Both the position numbers and the translations under genes were made by a program. Source: Lachnospira sp900551945 (GTDB lineage Bacteria > Bacillota > Clostridia > Lachnospirales > Lachnospiraceae). Taken from it: a stretch of DNA of 64,000 nucleotides. The DNA is taken from assembly GCA_048380335.1 (NCBI GenBank), contig DBFCCI010000044.1, positions 1 to 64,000 on the forward strand. The letters run 5' to 3'. Numbering within the stretch: the first letter of the stretch is position 1; each line of letters begins with the position of its first letter. Under the pieces are notes generated by a model. That model saw nothing but the letters and a program-made list of their open reading frames with translations, was not told the DNA's origin and made no database searches. This document shows positions 45,838 to 53,978 of this stretch, piece by piece.

Positions 45838-48363
45838 ATGAAGAAAAATTTTACAAGGACAGTAACAATCACAGCAACAGCAATGTTAATAGGTACAATG
45901 CCATTTACAGCGACAGGAGTATTAGCAACAGAAAGTAAGTATCCAGCAATAGCAACTTACAATGAAATTGCAACGCCACAGACTATTATATATGATGAAT
46001 TAGAAGCAGTAGCACCACAAGCAGATGTTGAAATACCGGGAACAGAAGAGATTGCAACATCAGGTAAATGGGGAACTTGCGATTGGAACTTTGAAGACGG
46101 AGTATTGACTATTAGTGGCGGTGTTGGTACAAGCACAGCAATAAGTGATGGTGAATATGTCACAAGTAATGTTCCATGGGGTAAATTTCAAGATAAAATA
46201 ACTAAGATAAATATAGAAGGGGAAATAACTTTTGAAGAAGGTACTTGTCTAGCAGATTGTTTTGAAGATAAATCTTTTACAGGCAGTCTTAAAGAAATTA
46301 ATGGTTTAGATAAATTAGATACATCAAATGTAACTGATATGAGGTATATGTTTTGGTATTGTAGATTATTAGAAAATTTAGATTTAAGTAAATGGGATAC
46401 ATCAAATGTAACAAACATGGGTTATATGTTTGTAAATTGTGAAGCATTAGAAAACTTAGATTTAAGTAACTGGGATACATCAAATGTAACAGATATGAGT
46501 TGTATGTTTGAAGATTGTTATAGTTTAAAAACATTAGATGTAAGTAATTTTAATACAAGTAAAGTTACAAATATGAGAGAAATGTTTTGTGGCTGTGAAA
46601 GTTTAAAAACATTAGATGTAAGTAGTTTTGATACGAGTCAAGTTAAAAATATGACTGAAATGTTTGGTGACTGTGAGAATTTAAAAACATTAGATGTAAG
46701 TAGTTTTAATACAAGTCAAGTAATTGATATGGGCTTTATGTTTTCAAATTGTAGTAATTTAGAAAGCTTAGACTTAAGTAAATTTGATACAAGTAATTTA
46801 AAAAGTATGTATAAGATGTTTTTAAATTGTCCAAGTTTGAAAGAAGTGTCTATGGATAACTTTAACACAACTAATTTAACAAGTATGACATCTGTATTTG
46901 AGGGTTGCAATAATTTAGAAATATTAGATTTAAGTAGTTTTGATTTGGGAAATGTAGAACATTCAGATAATTTTATTTTAAATTGTACAAATCTTAAAAA
47001 GTTAGTTATGCCTAAGAGTTTGGGAACTAAATACAAAGATACTATTATTAATAATATCAAATCAGGAATGTCAGAAAATGTATCGTGGAAAGATAGAACA
47101 GATAATCAAGTATACAGTGGCAAACCAGATACACTTATTGAAAGCCACAACTATGTAGTTACTGGTAGTGTATACGATAAAGACGAAGATGAAGACAATA
47201 ATAATACAAGTAAAGACGATACTAACAAAGATAATAACAATACAAGCAAAGATGACACTAACAAAGATAATAATGACAACAATACAGGCAAAGATGACAC
47301 TAACAAAGATAATAATAACAACAATACAGGTAAAGATGATATAAATAATGACAACACAACAAAAGATGATACAAATAAAGACGATGTTAATAAAGACAAC
47401 AATGATATTATCAATAACAAGTCTGGTTTATTACAAGCCGAAGATGGCAACTGGTATTACTATGTAAATGGCAATATTGACACAAGCTATGGTGGACTTG
47501 CACAAAATGATTACGGCTGGTGGAAAATAACTAATGGTACAGTTGACTTTGCTTATAACGGAATTGCTGACAACCAGTACGGCTGGTGGTATGTAACAAA
47601 TGGAACAGTAGACTTTAGCGCAAATGGTTTACAGTTTGATATAGGAACAGATACATGGTGGTATTTTAATGGCGGAGCAATTGACTTTAGTTATACAGGA
47701 CTTGCTGAAAATGAGTACGGTTGGTGGAAGATAACTGACGGAAAGGTGGACTTTACATATAATGGCTTAGGACTTAATGAGTATGGTTGGTGGAAAGTAA
47801 CTAACGGTGCTGTAGATTTAAGTTATAATGGAATAGCAGAAAATGAGTATGGCTGGTGGAAAATAACAAATGGAACAGTAGACTTTAGCGCAAATGGCTT
47901 ACAGTTTGATGAAGGAGCGGATAAGTGGTTTTATTTCAACAATGGAGCAATTGACCGCAGTTACACAGGACTTGCCGAAAATGATTACGGCTGGTGGAAG
48001 ATAACAGATGGTACAGTAGATTTTAGTTATAATGGACTTGCTGAAAATCAATATGGTTGGTGGTATGTAACTAACGGAACAGTAGACATTAACTATAATG
48101 GTGTTGCCGAAAATCAGTATGGTTGGTGGAAGATAACTAATGGTACAGTAGATTTCACAGCTAATGGTTTAATATTTGACGCAGAAAAGAACGCATGGTT
48201 CTATTTTAACAATGGAGCAATTGATTTCTTATACGATGGACTTGCTGAAAATGAAAGTGGCTGGTGGAAGATAACAAACGGAACAGTAGACTTTGGCTTT
48301 AATGGACAAGCTGATAATCAGTATGGAACATGGAATGTAGTTAATGGTCATGTTGAAGTATAA
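45838..48363 (+). CDS. Secreted BspA-like surface protein with YGWW cell-wall-binding repeats
   Basis: The 841-residue protein has a signal peptide (1 to about 31), then eight or nine DUF285/BspA leucine-rich repeats of about 24 residues (about 155-375; each with an LDLSxFDTSxVTxM core and a MFxxC segment), an Asn/Asp/Lys-rich linker made of degenerate KDDTNKDNN units (about 447-525), and about a dozen YGWWKITNGTVDFSYNG repeats to the end. The C-terminal repeats resemble choline- or cell-wall-binding repeats and probably hold the protein on the envelope. The BspA repeats are a likely adhesion module. GAAAGGAG precedes the ATG. The only other gene in the window with YGWW repeats is at 57448. 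Confidence 0.88.
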   Translation: MKKNFTRTVTITATAMLIGTMPFTATGVLATESKYPAIATYNEIATPQTIIYDELEAVAPQADVEIPGTEEIATSGKWGTCDWNFEDGVLTISGGVGTSTAISDGEYVTSNVPWGKFQDKITKINIEGEITFEEGTCLADCFEDKSFTGSLKEINGLDKLDTSNVTDMRYMFWYCRLLENLDLSKWDTSNVTNMGYMFVNCEALENLDLSNWDTSNVTDMSCMFEDCYSLKTLDVSNFNTSKVTNMREMFCGCESLKTLDVSSFDTSQVKNMTEMFGDCENLKTLDVSSFNTSQVIDMGFMFSNCSNLESLDLSKFDTSNLKSMYKMFLNCPSLKEVSMDNFNTTNLTSMTSVFEGCNNLEILDLSSFDLGNVEHSDNFILNCTNLKKLVMPKSLGTKYKDTIINNIKSGMSENVSWKDRTDNQVYSGKPDTLIESHNYVVTGSVYDKDEDEDNNNTSKDDTNKDNNNTSKDDTNKDNNDNNTGKDDTNKDNNNNNTGKDDINNDNTTKDDTNKDDVNKDNNDIINNKSGLLQAEDGNWYYYVNGNIDTSYGGLAQNDYGWWKITNGTVDFAYNGIADNQYGWWYVTNGTVDFSANGLQFDIGTDTWWYFNGGAIDFSYTGLAENEYGWWKITDGKVDFTYNGLGLNEYGWWKVTNGAVDLSYNGIAENEYGWWKITNGTVDFSANGLQFDEGADKWFYFNNGAIDRSYTGLAENDYGWWKITDGTVDFSYNGLAENQYGWWYVTNGTVDINYNGVAENQYGWWKITNGTVDFTANGLIFDAEKNAWFYFNNGAIDFLYDGLAENESGWWKITNGTVDFGFNGQADNQYGTWNVVNGHVEV
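47172..47420 (+). repeat. Degenerate tandem repeats encoding the Asp/Asn/Lys linker
   Basis: Units encoding roughly GKDDTNKDNNN repeat about six times with small length changes. It is a site where slippage may change linker length. Confidence 0.6.
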
Positions 48364-48403
48364 ATAATAGGTTAATATAATATAATTTTTTAAATAAAAA
48401 AGG

Positions 48404-48481
48404 CTGTAGTAGGTGATGTCAACTACAAAAGTTAGAACAAAAAACTAACTTTGTAAGTTACATCAGTGCTACAGTTTTTTT
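48404..48481 (+). terminator. Long terminator hairpin of the surface-protein gene
   Basis: CTGTAGTAGGTGATGT..CAAAAGTTAG pairs with CTAACTTTG..ACATCAGTGCTACAG and is followed by seven T. Confidence 0.8.
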
Positions 48482-48613
48482 ATTTATAAGAATAGTGAGT
48501 CAAATTTTTAGTTGAATAATAGGACTAGTTGAACTTACAATAAGTGGGGGAAATCTTATAACTTGTTGTAAAGCTTAGTAAGTTTATTAAATATTTATTA
48601 ATTGACATAATTA

Positions 48614-48647
48614 AGGGCTGTTGTACAATTTAGTGCAACTGCCCTTT
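48614..48647. terminator. Hairpin GGGCTGTTGTAC/GTGCAACTGCCC between convergent genes
   Basis: A stem of about 12 bp over a short loop, with TTT on the plus side. The arm GGGCTGTTG is shared with the hairpin repeat at 40628. Confidence 0.6.
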
Positions 48648-48739
48648 AAAATTTATGCAAATAATGATACAAAGTTTGTGCTTACGCATACATGATTGCA
48701 ACGAAAACTTGAAAAACTTACAGAGAGAGCTTCTTATAG

Positions 48740-49348
48740 TTATTTTGTAGATTTCATATCAAACTCTGGGTTAAAAGCATAGAAATTCTTTGAGTTGAGA
48801 TTGTCTTGAATAATTGAAAGACCTTCACCAAACCTTTGAAAATGTACAATTTCTCTTGCACGAAGGAACTTTAATGGTTCAAGAACATCTGGGTCATCGA
48901 CAAGTCGTATAAGATTATCGTAAGTTGTACGGGCTTTTTGTTCTGCTGCCATATCTTCAAAAATATCTGTTATAGCATCACCTTTTGACTGAAATTCGCA
49001 GGCGTTAAATGGTATTCCACCAGCCGCTTGTGGCCATACACCGGCAGTATGGTCAACATAATATGCTTCAAATGGCGTTCCCTTTATCTGTTCCATTGTG
49101 AGATTTCTTGTGAGCTGATGTACCATAACACTGACCATTTCTAGGTGATTAAGTTCTTCTGTCCCAATATCTGTAAGTAATGAAGCCACTTGCCTATATG
49201 GCATTGAATATCTTTGTGAAAGATAACGCATTGCTGCACCACTTTCGCCATCAGGTCCACCATATTGACTTATAATCATAGCCGCTAGGGTGGGATTAGG
49301 ATTTTTTATATTTATAGGATATTCAAGCCTTTTTTCATAATTCCACAT
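48740..49348 (-). CDS. cotJC: Spore coat protein CotJC, manganese-catalase family
   Basis: The 202-residue protein opens MWNYEKRLEYPINIKNPNP, as CotJC does. Its ferritin-like four-helix fold carries TEELNHLEMV and AREIVHFQRFGE, which supply the Glu/His dimanganese ligands. It is deposited in the inner spore coat and probably detoxifies peroxide. It is the third gene of the cotJ operon, 36 nt after cotJB, with a GGAGG site. Confidence 0.95.
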   Translation of the reverse strand: MWNYEKRLEYPINIKNPNPTLAAMIISQYGGPDGESGAAMRYLSQRYSMPYRQVASLLTDIGTEELNHLEMVSVMVHQLTRNLTMEQIKGTPFEAYYVDHTAGVWPQAAGGIPFNACEFQSKGDAITDIFEDMAAEQKARTTYDNLIRLVDDPDVLEPLKFLRAREIVHFQRFGEGLSIIQDNLNSKNFYAFNPEFDMKSTK

Positions 49349-49384
49349 ATATATCCTCCATATATCTAAATAATAAAAAATAAA

Positions 49385-49894
49385 TTATTGAACTTCCCAA
49401 GGCATAGGCGTTGAAACCCAAGTCCAGTAGTTTTTACTTTCAATATTAAAATAGTTAAGCGGGCCAAAGTTTTCAGCATAATAATCCATCATTTTTAAAA
49501 ATTCATCACGCATTTGAGAATAATATTCAATAGCTTCTGTGTCGTCAGGGTGAGTGTCAAGGTAAAGAATACTTTCTGTAATAACAAAACCGAGTTCATA
49601 TATATTTTGCATACATCTTTTTTGGTCCATACGCATAGTGTCTGGCATACGATTTTCATTATTACGGTCACAATCCATGCAAGCAGGACTTCTCATATCA
49701 GTCTTTGAAATATCACTATTATAACGGTTATTTTGCGACATTCTTCTTTGAGAATTAGATTGTCTTTGCATATTTCTTTGACATGAATTGCATTGAGAAT
49801 TATTTCTTGCTTGATTAGAATTAGCATAAGAATTGTTCATATTTCTCATGCCAGAACGTCCCATATTTTTATTAATAAGTCTTGCGTCATTCAT
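49385..49894 (-). CDS. cotJB: Spore coat protein CotJB with an Asn/Cys-rich N-terminal extension
   Basis: 169 residues. The last 85 (about 85-169, RCMQNIYELGFVITESILYLD to TPMPWE) are the CotJB domain. CotJB itself is about 90 residues. The added N-terminus is rich in Asn, Ser, Arg and Met and contains two CxxC pairs (CNSCQRN and CMDCDRN) as if for metal or cross-linking, a known style of spore-coat sequence but unusual for CotJB. It overlaps the cotJA stop by ATGA and is translationally coupled. Confidence 0.9.
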   Translation of the reverse strand: MNDARLINKNMGRSGMRNMNNSYANSNQARNNSQCNSCQRNMQRQSNSQRRMSQNNRYNSDISKTDMRSPACMDCDRNNENRMPDTMRMDQKRCMQNIYELGFVITESILYLDTHPDDTEAIEYYSQMRDEFLKMMDYYAENFGPLNYFNIESKNYWTWVSTPMPWEVQ

Positions 49895-50046
49895 CTTTTT
49901 CTTCCCCCTTTAAATGGTTTATTGAGTTCCTCAAATAATGTTCCATTTTTCAAGGCTTCTTGACGTTTATAAATATTCTGCCATTTTTGCCAGGGCACAT
50001 AAGCCATAACAAGCACTTGTTCAGAACAGTTGTATTTATTATTCAT
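49891..50046 (-). CDS. cotJA: Spore coat-associated protein CotJA (51 residues)
   Basis: Found by translating the short minus-strand frame before cotJB. It contains VLVMAYVPWQKWQNIY and ALKNGTLFEELNKPF, the conserved CotJA core, with the normal two-Trp motif. The stop TGA overlaps the cotJB ATG. This is the first gene of the operon. A CATATACT sequence about 40 nt upstream resembles a sigma-E -10 box, but the -35 is unclear. The ribosome site is weak. Confidence 0.88.
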   Translation of the reverse strand: MNNKYNCSEQVLVMAYVPWQKWQNIYKRQEALKNGTLFEELNKPFKGGRKR

Positions 50047-50106
50047 TTTTTTACTGCCTTATACAACATAATCACTAATAGTATATGTGTTTTGTGGGAA
50101 TGTGTT

Positions 50107-50132
50107 AAAAAAGCACCACTAAGGGTGCTTAA
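50107..50132 (-). terminator. Terminator of the small-gene cluster on the minus strand
   Basis: AAGCACC and AGGGTGCTT form a stem over a short loop; on the minus strand it is followed by TTTTTTAACAC. It separates the three small genes from the cotJ promoter. Confidence 0.7.
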
Positions 50133-50135
50133 AAA

Positions 50136-50300
50136 TTATAGGCTTAATATAAACTTTTCTCGTTCATCACTTAAACGACGATATTCTTCTAAGGCTTTTT
50201 TTGCTTGTTCTGGTGCATCTTCTATTAATTCACCATTCTTAACATATGGTTCTATTTTTTTCCATAATTTATCCATCTCAGGGGTGTCTTGTAATCTCAT
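50136..50300 (-). CDS. 54-residue hypothetical protein
   Basis: A short minus-strand gene, translated directly: it begins MRLQDTPEMDKLWKKIEP and ends EYRRLSDEREKFILSL. It is charged and helical, with no membrane segment. An AAAGGA site lies seven bases before the ATG and a terminator follows the stop, so it is a credible gene. It is the last of three small genes downstream of the CRISPR array. I do not recognise a family. Confidence 0.6.
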   Translation of the reverse strand: MRLQDTPEMDKLWKKIEPYVKNGELIEDAPEQAKKALEEYRRLSDEREKFILSL

Positions 50301-50349
50301 ATTTTTTCCTTTAACTTAATTTTAGTATTATATTTATTTAGAGTTTATG

Positions 50350-50541
50350 TCATGTTTTTTTTAACATTTTATTTTTTCGATTTCTTTGAATAACAGCACA
50401 TCTAAAAGCTTTTATCATAGTAGGAGAAAGTTCTGGACAATCTTCATCAAACACAATAGGATTCTTTTTTGCTTCTTCAATTTCTTTGTTTTGTTCTTCA
50501 GTTAAGTTTTGGTTTGGTTCAGTAATATATATTTTAACCAT
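50350..50541 (-). CDS. 63-residue hypothetical protein
   Basis: A small soluble protein with an acidic first half and a basic end. The central PIVFDEDCPELSPTMIKAF motif is one I associate only with uncharacterised short clostridial proteins. It follows the 64-residue gene after 7 nt and has an AGGTG site. The basic C-terminus (QRNRKNKMLKKT) could contact nucleic acid. A toxin-antitoxin role is possible but not supported by a known motif. Confidence 0.55.
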   Translation of the reverse strand: MVKIYITEPNQNLTEEQNKEIEEAKKNPIVFDEDCPELSPTMIKAFRCAVIQRNRKNKMLKKT

Positions 50542-50548
50542 AGTACAC

Positions 50549-50743
50549 CTACTTTTTTAAAGGGGTTATTAGTTCAATTTCATTTCTTTTACATTCATAT
50601 AATGCCCAGCGATTTTTATCATCTGTTGTGTTTTCTTCGTCATCTTCTATTGTATAAATACAACCATTTTCTAAATTGGCTATATCAACAATTATGCCTG
50701 TTTTCCCATTTTTTTTAATCTTAACTCTATCATATAAATTCAT
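50549..50743 (-). CDS. 64-residue small beta-barrel-like protein (DUF4926-like)
   Basis: It reads as a short KOW/SH3-like barrel: DRVKIKKNGKTGIIVDI, then YTIEDDEEN. This recalls DUF4926-type proteins, which have no known function. ATG 50743 has AGGAG at the right spacing and lies only 15 nt from the last CRISPR repeat, on the strand the array is probably transcribed from. It is the first of three small genes. Confidence 0.55.
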   Translation of the reverse strand: MNLYDRVKIKKNGKTGIIVDIANLENGCIYTIEDDEENTTDDKNRWALYECKRNEIELITPLKK

Positions 50744-50758
50744 TTAAAGATTACTCCT

Positions 50759-51246
50759 GTTTAATACATCTTATGTTGTTGTTTAACGGCACGAAATGCT
50801 CAAGAGGGTACAGAGTTATATTTGTTTCAATACATCTTATGTTGTTGTTTAACCGATACATTCCGAAAGTAGGTTTTAAATGTTGTTGTTTCAATACATC
50901 TTATGTTGTTGTTTAACATATAAAGATAAGAGAAGTATAGCACAGAAAGGAATGGTTTCAATACATCTTATGTTGTTGTTTAACTTATTCCACTAATTCT
51001 ATTTCATATCTTTCACACGTTTCAATACATCTTATGTTGTTGTTTAACGGAAATGTCCACCTGCTTTTTGTTCCAGAACGTAGTCGTTTCAATACATCTT
51101 ATGTTGTTGTTTAACGGTCTTCTGTGGATAAATTACCTTTGGTCTTGCCGTGTTTCAATACATCTTATGTTGTTGTTTAACAACATGTCAGATAGACTTT
51201 TATTATTTTCTTTAGCGTTTCAATACATCTTATGTTGTTGTTTAAC
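50759..51246 (-). CRISPR. CRISPR array, 8 repeats and 7 spacers, no cas genes in the window
   Basis: Repeats (plus strand) begin GTTTCAATACATC and end GTTGTTTAAC, 30 bp: 50824, 50888, 50955, 51019, 51086, 51152 and 51217, plus a first one at 50759 that is 29 bp (one C missing). Spacers are 34-37 bp and all different. On the minus strand the repeat ends ATTGAAAC, the usual 3' end and 5' handle of type I-B and III-associated repeats. The defective repeat is at the low-coordinate end, as expected for the leader-distal end. Both facts point to transcription on the minus strand with the leader near 51247-51450. Confidence 0.97.
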
Positions 51247-51534
51247 TAACGTTTTTAAGCCATTTTCTAAAATTGGATTTCTTTCTATGCCCCTATTCTA
51301 CACCATTCCTTGAAAAATTACCAGCGTTTTTTGTGAAAGTTTTTTTGTTATTAAAAATTACTGTAATGTAGCTTATTTACTGCCTTTATATAGTTTTATA
51401 GTTGCTTTTTAGCTGGTAAAATTTTATAATGAAATTCAAGTGATTATTAAAAATATAATTAAGCAATAACAACAAAGTTACTAATGTATAAAAGTGAATT
51501 TAAAGTTTAATATTATTATTTGGAGGAAGTTATT
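51247..51534. other. Probable CRISPR leader and upstream region of the DUF6062 gene
   Basis: 288 bp, very AT-rich, with no ORF that is not a by-product of the array. Its position at the intact-repeat end of the array makes it the likely leader. No integration-host-factor or other motif is recognised. Confidence 0.5.
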
Positions 51535-52251
51535 TTGAAAGAGAAGATATATACAATACCAGTAAATGACGCATTTAATTCAGATTGCGAATGTCCGATT
51601 TGTTCAATGAGAAAGAAGCTTGAGGAGTCGGCGGTGGAGTTTACAATGGGACCTAGCTATATGGAAGATGATATAAGAGCTAAGACTGATGAGATGGGTT
51701 TTTGTGAAAAGCATATGATACAAGTTTATAATAAAGAAAATAGATTAGGCTTTGCACTTGTTATGAAAACCCATCTTGATAAGGTCATATCTGATATAGA
51801 AAATATTTCAAAAGAGCCAGTAAAGTCAAAGGGGTTATTTAAAAAGGCAGAACAACCACAAGTGTGTGATTATATTAATAATCTCAATTCAAAATGTTTC
51901 GTATGTGAAAAGATTGAAGGAACTTTTCAACGATATATAGATACAGTGTTATATTTGTATAAATCGGACATGGATTTTAAAACTAAATATGAAAATAGCA
52001 AAGGTTTTTGTACAACACATTATGGCCTTTTAATTGATATGGCGAAAGATAAATTATCAGGTAATGTGCTTAATGAATTTATAAGCACTACTAATAAACT
52101 TTATCTTGAAAATATGAAAAGAGTTAGAGATGATGTGGAATGGTTTATTAATAAGTTTGACCACAAATATGCTGATGAACCCTGGAAAAATGCAAAGGAC
52201 TCGCTAGTGCGTGCAATGGTTAAGGACTCATCAATATTGCAAGATGAATAA
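51535..52251 (+). CDS. DUF6062-family protein
   Basis: About 238 residues, soluble, with CECPICSMR near the start and CFVCEKIE in the middle (two CxxC pairs), plus FCEKHM and FCTTHY segments, suggesting a duplicated Cys/His metal site. The family is widespread in Lachnospiraceae with no known function. TTG 51535 has GGAGG eight bases upstream; the TTG at 51520 has none. Confidence 0.75.
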   Translation: MKEKIYTIPVNDAFNSDCECPICSMRKKLEESAVEFTMGPSYMEDDIRAKTDEMGFCEKHMIQVYNKENRLGFALVMKTHLDKVISDIENISKEPVKSKGLFKKAEQPQVCDYINNLNSKCFVCEKIEGTFQRYIDTVLYLYKSDMDFKTKYENSKGFCTTHYGLLIDMAKDKLSGNVLNEFISTTNKLYLENMKRVRDDVEWFINKFDHKYADEPWKNAKDSLVRAMVKDSSILQDE

Positions 52252-52300
52252 AAAAATAACTAAGAATTGTATTTAAAATATATTAAATAAATATTGAGTA

Positions 52301-52337
52301 CTATGGAGTAGACTTTTAGTAGATAAAATATTCAAAA
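52301..52337 (+). repeat. Dispersed motif, copy 3 (CTATGGAGTAG...ATATTCAAAA)
   Basis: Shares CTATGGAGTAG and TAGATAAAATATTCAAA with 3600-3634. Its internal hairpin is weaker. Confidence 0.5.
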
Positions 52338-52398
52338 AAGGTTTTAGTTTAGAAATAATATAAGTGAATTTGCATAGTTTAACATTGTAAAATAAGCT

Positions 52399-52437
52399 CT
52401 ATAATTCTATTATGATAAATAAATAATAGAATTATAG
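52399..52437. terminator. Perfect 15-bp hairpin after the DUF6062 gene
   Basis: CTATAATTCTATTAT and ATAATAGAATTATAG pair over a nine-base loop; TATTTTT follows after a few bases. Confidence 0.5.
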
Positions 52438-52484
52438 ACTTACTTATATTTTTACAAACAACGAGCTAGATTGTGTATAGTACT

Positions 52485-52578
52485 GACACTCCAACGGTTA
52501 AAGCTCGTTGGGTTCTTATATACGACCACTTTCAAATATACTCGAAAGCATATAAGACTAATGATTTTCTATAGGACT
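52485..52578 (+). repeat. Structured repeat, copy B
   Basis: CCAACG (52491-52496) pairs with CGTTGG (52506-52511). CTTATAT (52515-52521) pairs with ATATAAG (52550-52556), and CTTTC with GAAAG inside it. The corresponding stem of copy A has T-A where this has C-G. The 3' tail ACTAATGATTTTCTA is the same. Confidence 0.6.
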
Positions 52579-52683
52579 TTCACCATCAAAGATACCAATG
52601 TATCCATTAACGATAGTATAAGGCTTGTGTCGAAATCTATATTTATTAGAGCACATTATTTAAAATATAATATCCCATTGATT

Positions 52684-53826
52684 TTAATATGAAAATATTA
52701 TTGTATAAAGTGTATAGTCGTGGCGTGATGTGTTTTTATAGTAGTATGAAAGACTTTTGTTTACATTGTCAAATGCTGATGTAATATCAAGTGGTATTCT
52801 TGATGTAAATTCTATATATTCAGAATTTTCATTAACCGCAGATGTGACAAGCTTACTAAGTTCGTTGTCACTTGTAATATTAGGTATATTAGCGATATTT
52901 ATATAAGAATATTTAGTTCCATTTGCTTCTGCTGTTTTGTAATTCCAACTGTGGTCAATGCCTATATCATTGTCAGTTATATTAAAATATCCATGTTCTA
53001 TATAAATGTCATTACCATTTACAGGGTCGTCCCAAGTCACATCGGTGTGATACCATTCACCATCAAGACAAACCATGTTCCAAATATGCTTTTCACCTTT
53101 AGCCGTACCAGATACAGTCGTGTTTTCAATGCCAAGAAAGTCCATAAATGTCTTAAAAGCTTCAGTATATCCACTACATACCGCAGTACCATTTATAATA
53201 GCATTGTAGGCGTATTTATTACCTGCAATTCCATCCGTATATGTTATATGAGATACTAAATAATCGTGTATAGCAAGTTCATTTTCCCAATCAGAATTAC
53301 TACTTGAAGTTACTTGTGACAGTATATTAATGTAACTATTGTAAAGCTCAAGTTGTTTGTCGTCTAACAATGATGTATCATTGTGCTTAAAAGCATAACT
53401 TATCGGATAGTTATCCCAGTAATCAAGAAAAATTTCAAGAATATTTGTTGAACCAGATTGTTTTAAAGTACATTGTATTTGAGTTAATCCGGCAATTGTA
53501 TGAATAAGTTCATCGGCGTCAAAAATACTACTGTCGGTTGTATATAATGTACACGATGTAAGGTTATGCTCCATAGTGTCAATAATTTTTTCAATAAGTT
53601 CGTCTTTTGAAGAAATATATTGTTTTTCAGAACTATCTTTGGAAACAATATTTGTTTGTGATAATACATTATTAATATTGTCTGGCAAAATGTTATTGCA
53701 ACCTGAAAGTGTTAAGCATAAAATAAAAGGTGCTATATATGTGCAGGGCTTAAAATATTTTTTATGCTTAATAGAATTATATTTTTTGTTTTGTATATGA
53801 AAGTGCTTGTTGATATTATCTGTCAT
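52684..53826 (-). CDS. Lipoprotein with a transglutaminase-like domain
   Basis: The 380-residue protein has a long basic N-terminus, a hydrophobic stretch and a lipobox LTLSGCNN (Cys about 43). The transglutaminase-core triad is visible: Cys in GTAVCSGYTEAF (about 216), His in KHIWNMV (about 246) and Asp in YHTDVTWDDP (about 264). It probably acts on cell-surface proteins or peptides as a cysteine protease or transglutaminase; the substrate is unknown. GAGGT precedes the ATG. Confidence 0.87.
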   Translation of the reverse strand: MTDNINKHFHIQNKKYNSIKHKKYFKPCTYIAPFILCLTLSGCNNILPDNINNVLSQTNIVSKDSSEKQYISSKDELIEKIIDTMEHNLTSCTLYTTDSSIFDADELIHTIAGLTQIQCTLKQSGSTNILEIFLDYWDNYPISYAFKHNDTSLLDDKQLELYNSYINILSQVTSSSNSDWENELAIHDYLVSHITYTDGIAGNKYAYNAIINGTAVCSGYTEAFKTFMDFLGIENTTVSGTAKGEKHIWNMVCLDGEWYHTDVTWDDPVNGNDIYIEHGYFNITDNDIGIDHSWNYKTAEANGTKYSYINIANIPNITSDNELSKLVTSAVNENSEYIEFTSRIPLDITSAFDNVNKSLSYYYKNTSRHDYTLYTIIFSY

Positions 53827-53978
53827 ATAAAACCTCGCTTATAATAAGTGATATTATTAACGGTACATTAGTACTAATATAAATATAACAGATAATAAGT
53901 ATTTAGTCACGTTAAATTAGAGTTATAGTTAAATAATAAAGTAATTGCAAATATTTACTTAAATTAAAGGAGAAGAAT

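Larger units (their letters stand above)
52252..52683. other. 432-bp intergenic region with a hairpin and two repeated motifs
   Basis: Contains the CTATGGAGTAG motif (52301-52337), a perfect 15-bp hairpin (52399-52437) and copy B of the structured repeat (52485-52578). No convincing ORF. Confidence 0.6.

Noticed and set aside
47151..47450. Open frame on the minus strand in the surface-protein linker (Leu/Ser-rich, membrane-like)
   Set aside because: It is the antisense of the Asp/Asn/Lys-coding repeats. The plus-strand gene explains it completely.
51053..51313. An 86-residue open frame across the CRISPR array
   Set aside because: It is made of translated repeats and spacers and has no ribosome site. 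It is an artefact of the array.
52485..52578. Possible integron attC site (TCCAAC and GTTGGGT motifs in the structured repeat)
   Set aside because: The two core-like motifs are only about 10 nt apart instead of at the two ends of a long imperfect palindrome, the first does not fit RYYYAAC, and no integron integrase is nearby.
52471..52692. 73-residue plus-strand frame covering the structured repeat copy B
   Set aside because: No ribosome site, no protein-like motif, and the related copy A does not keep the frame.
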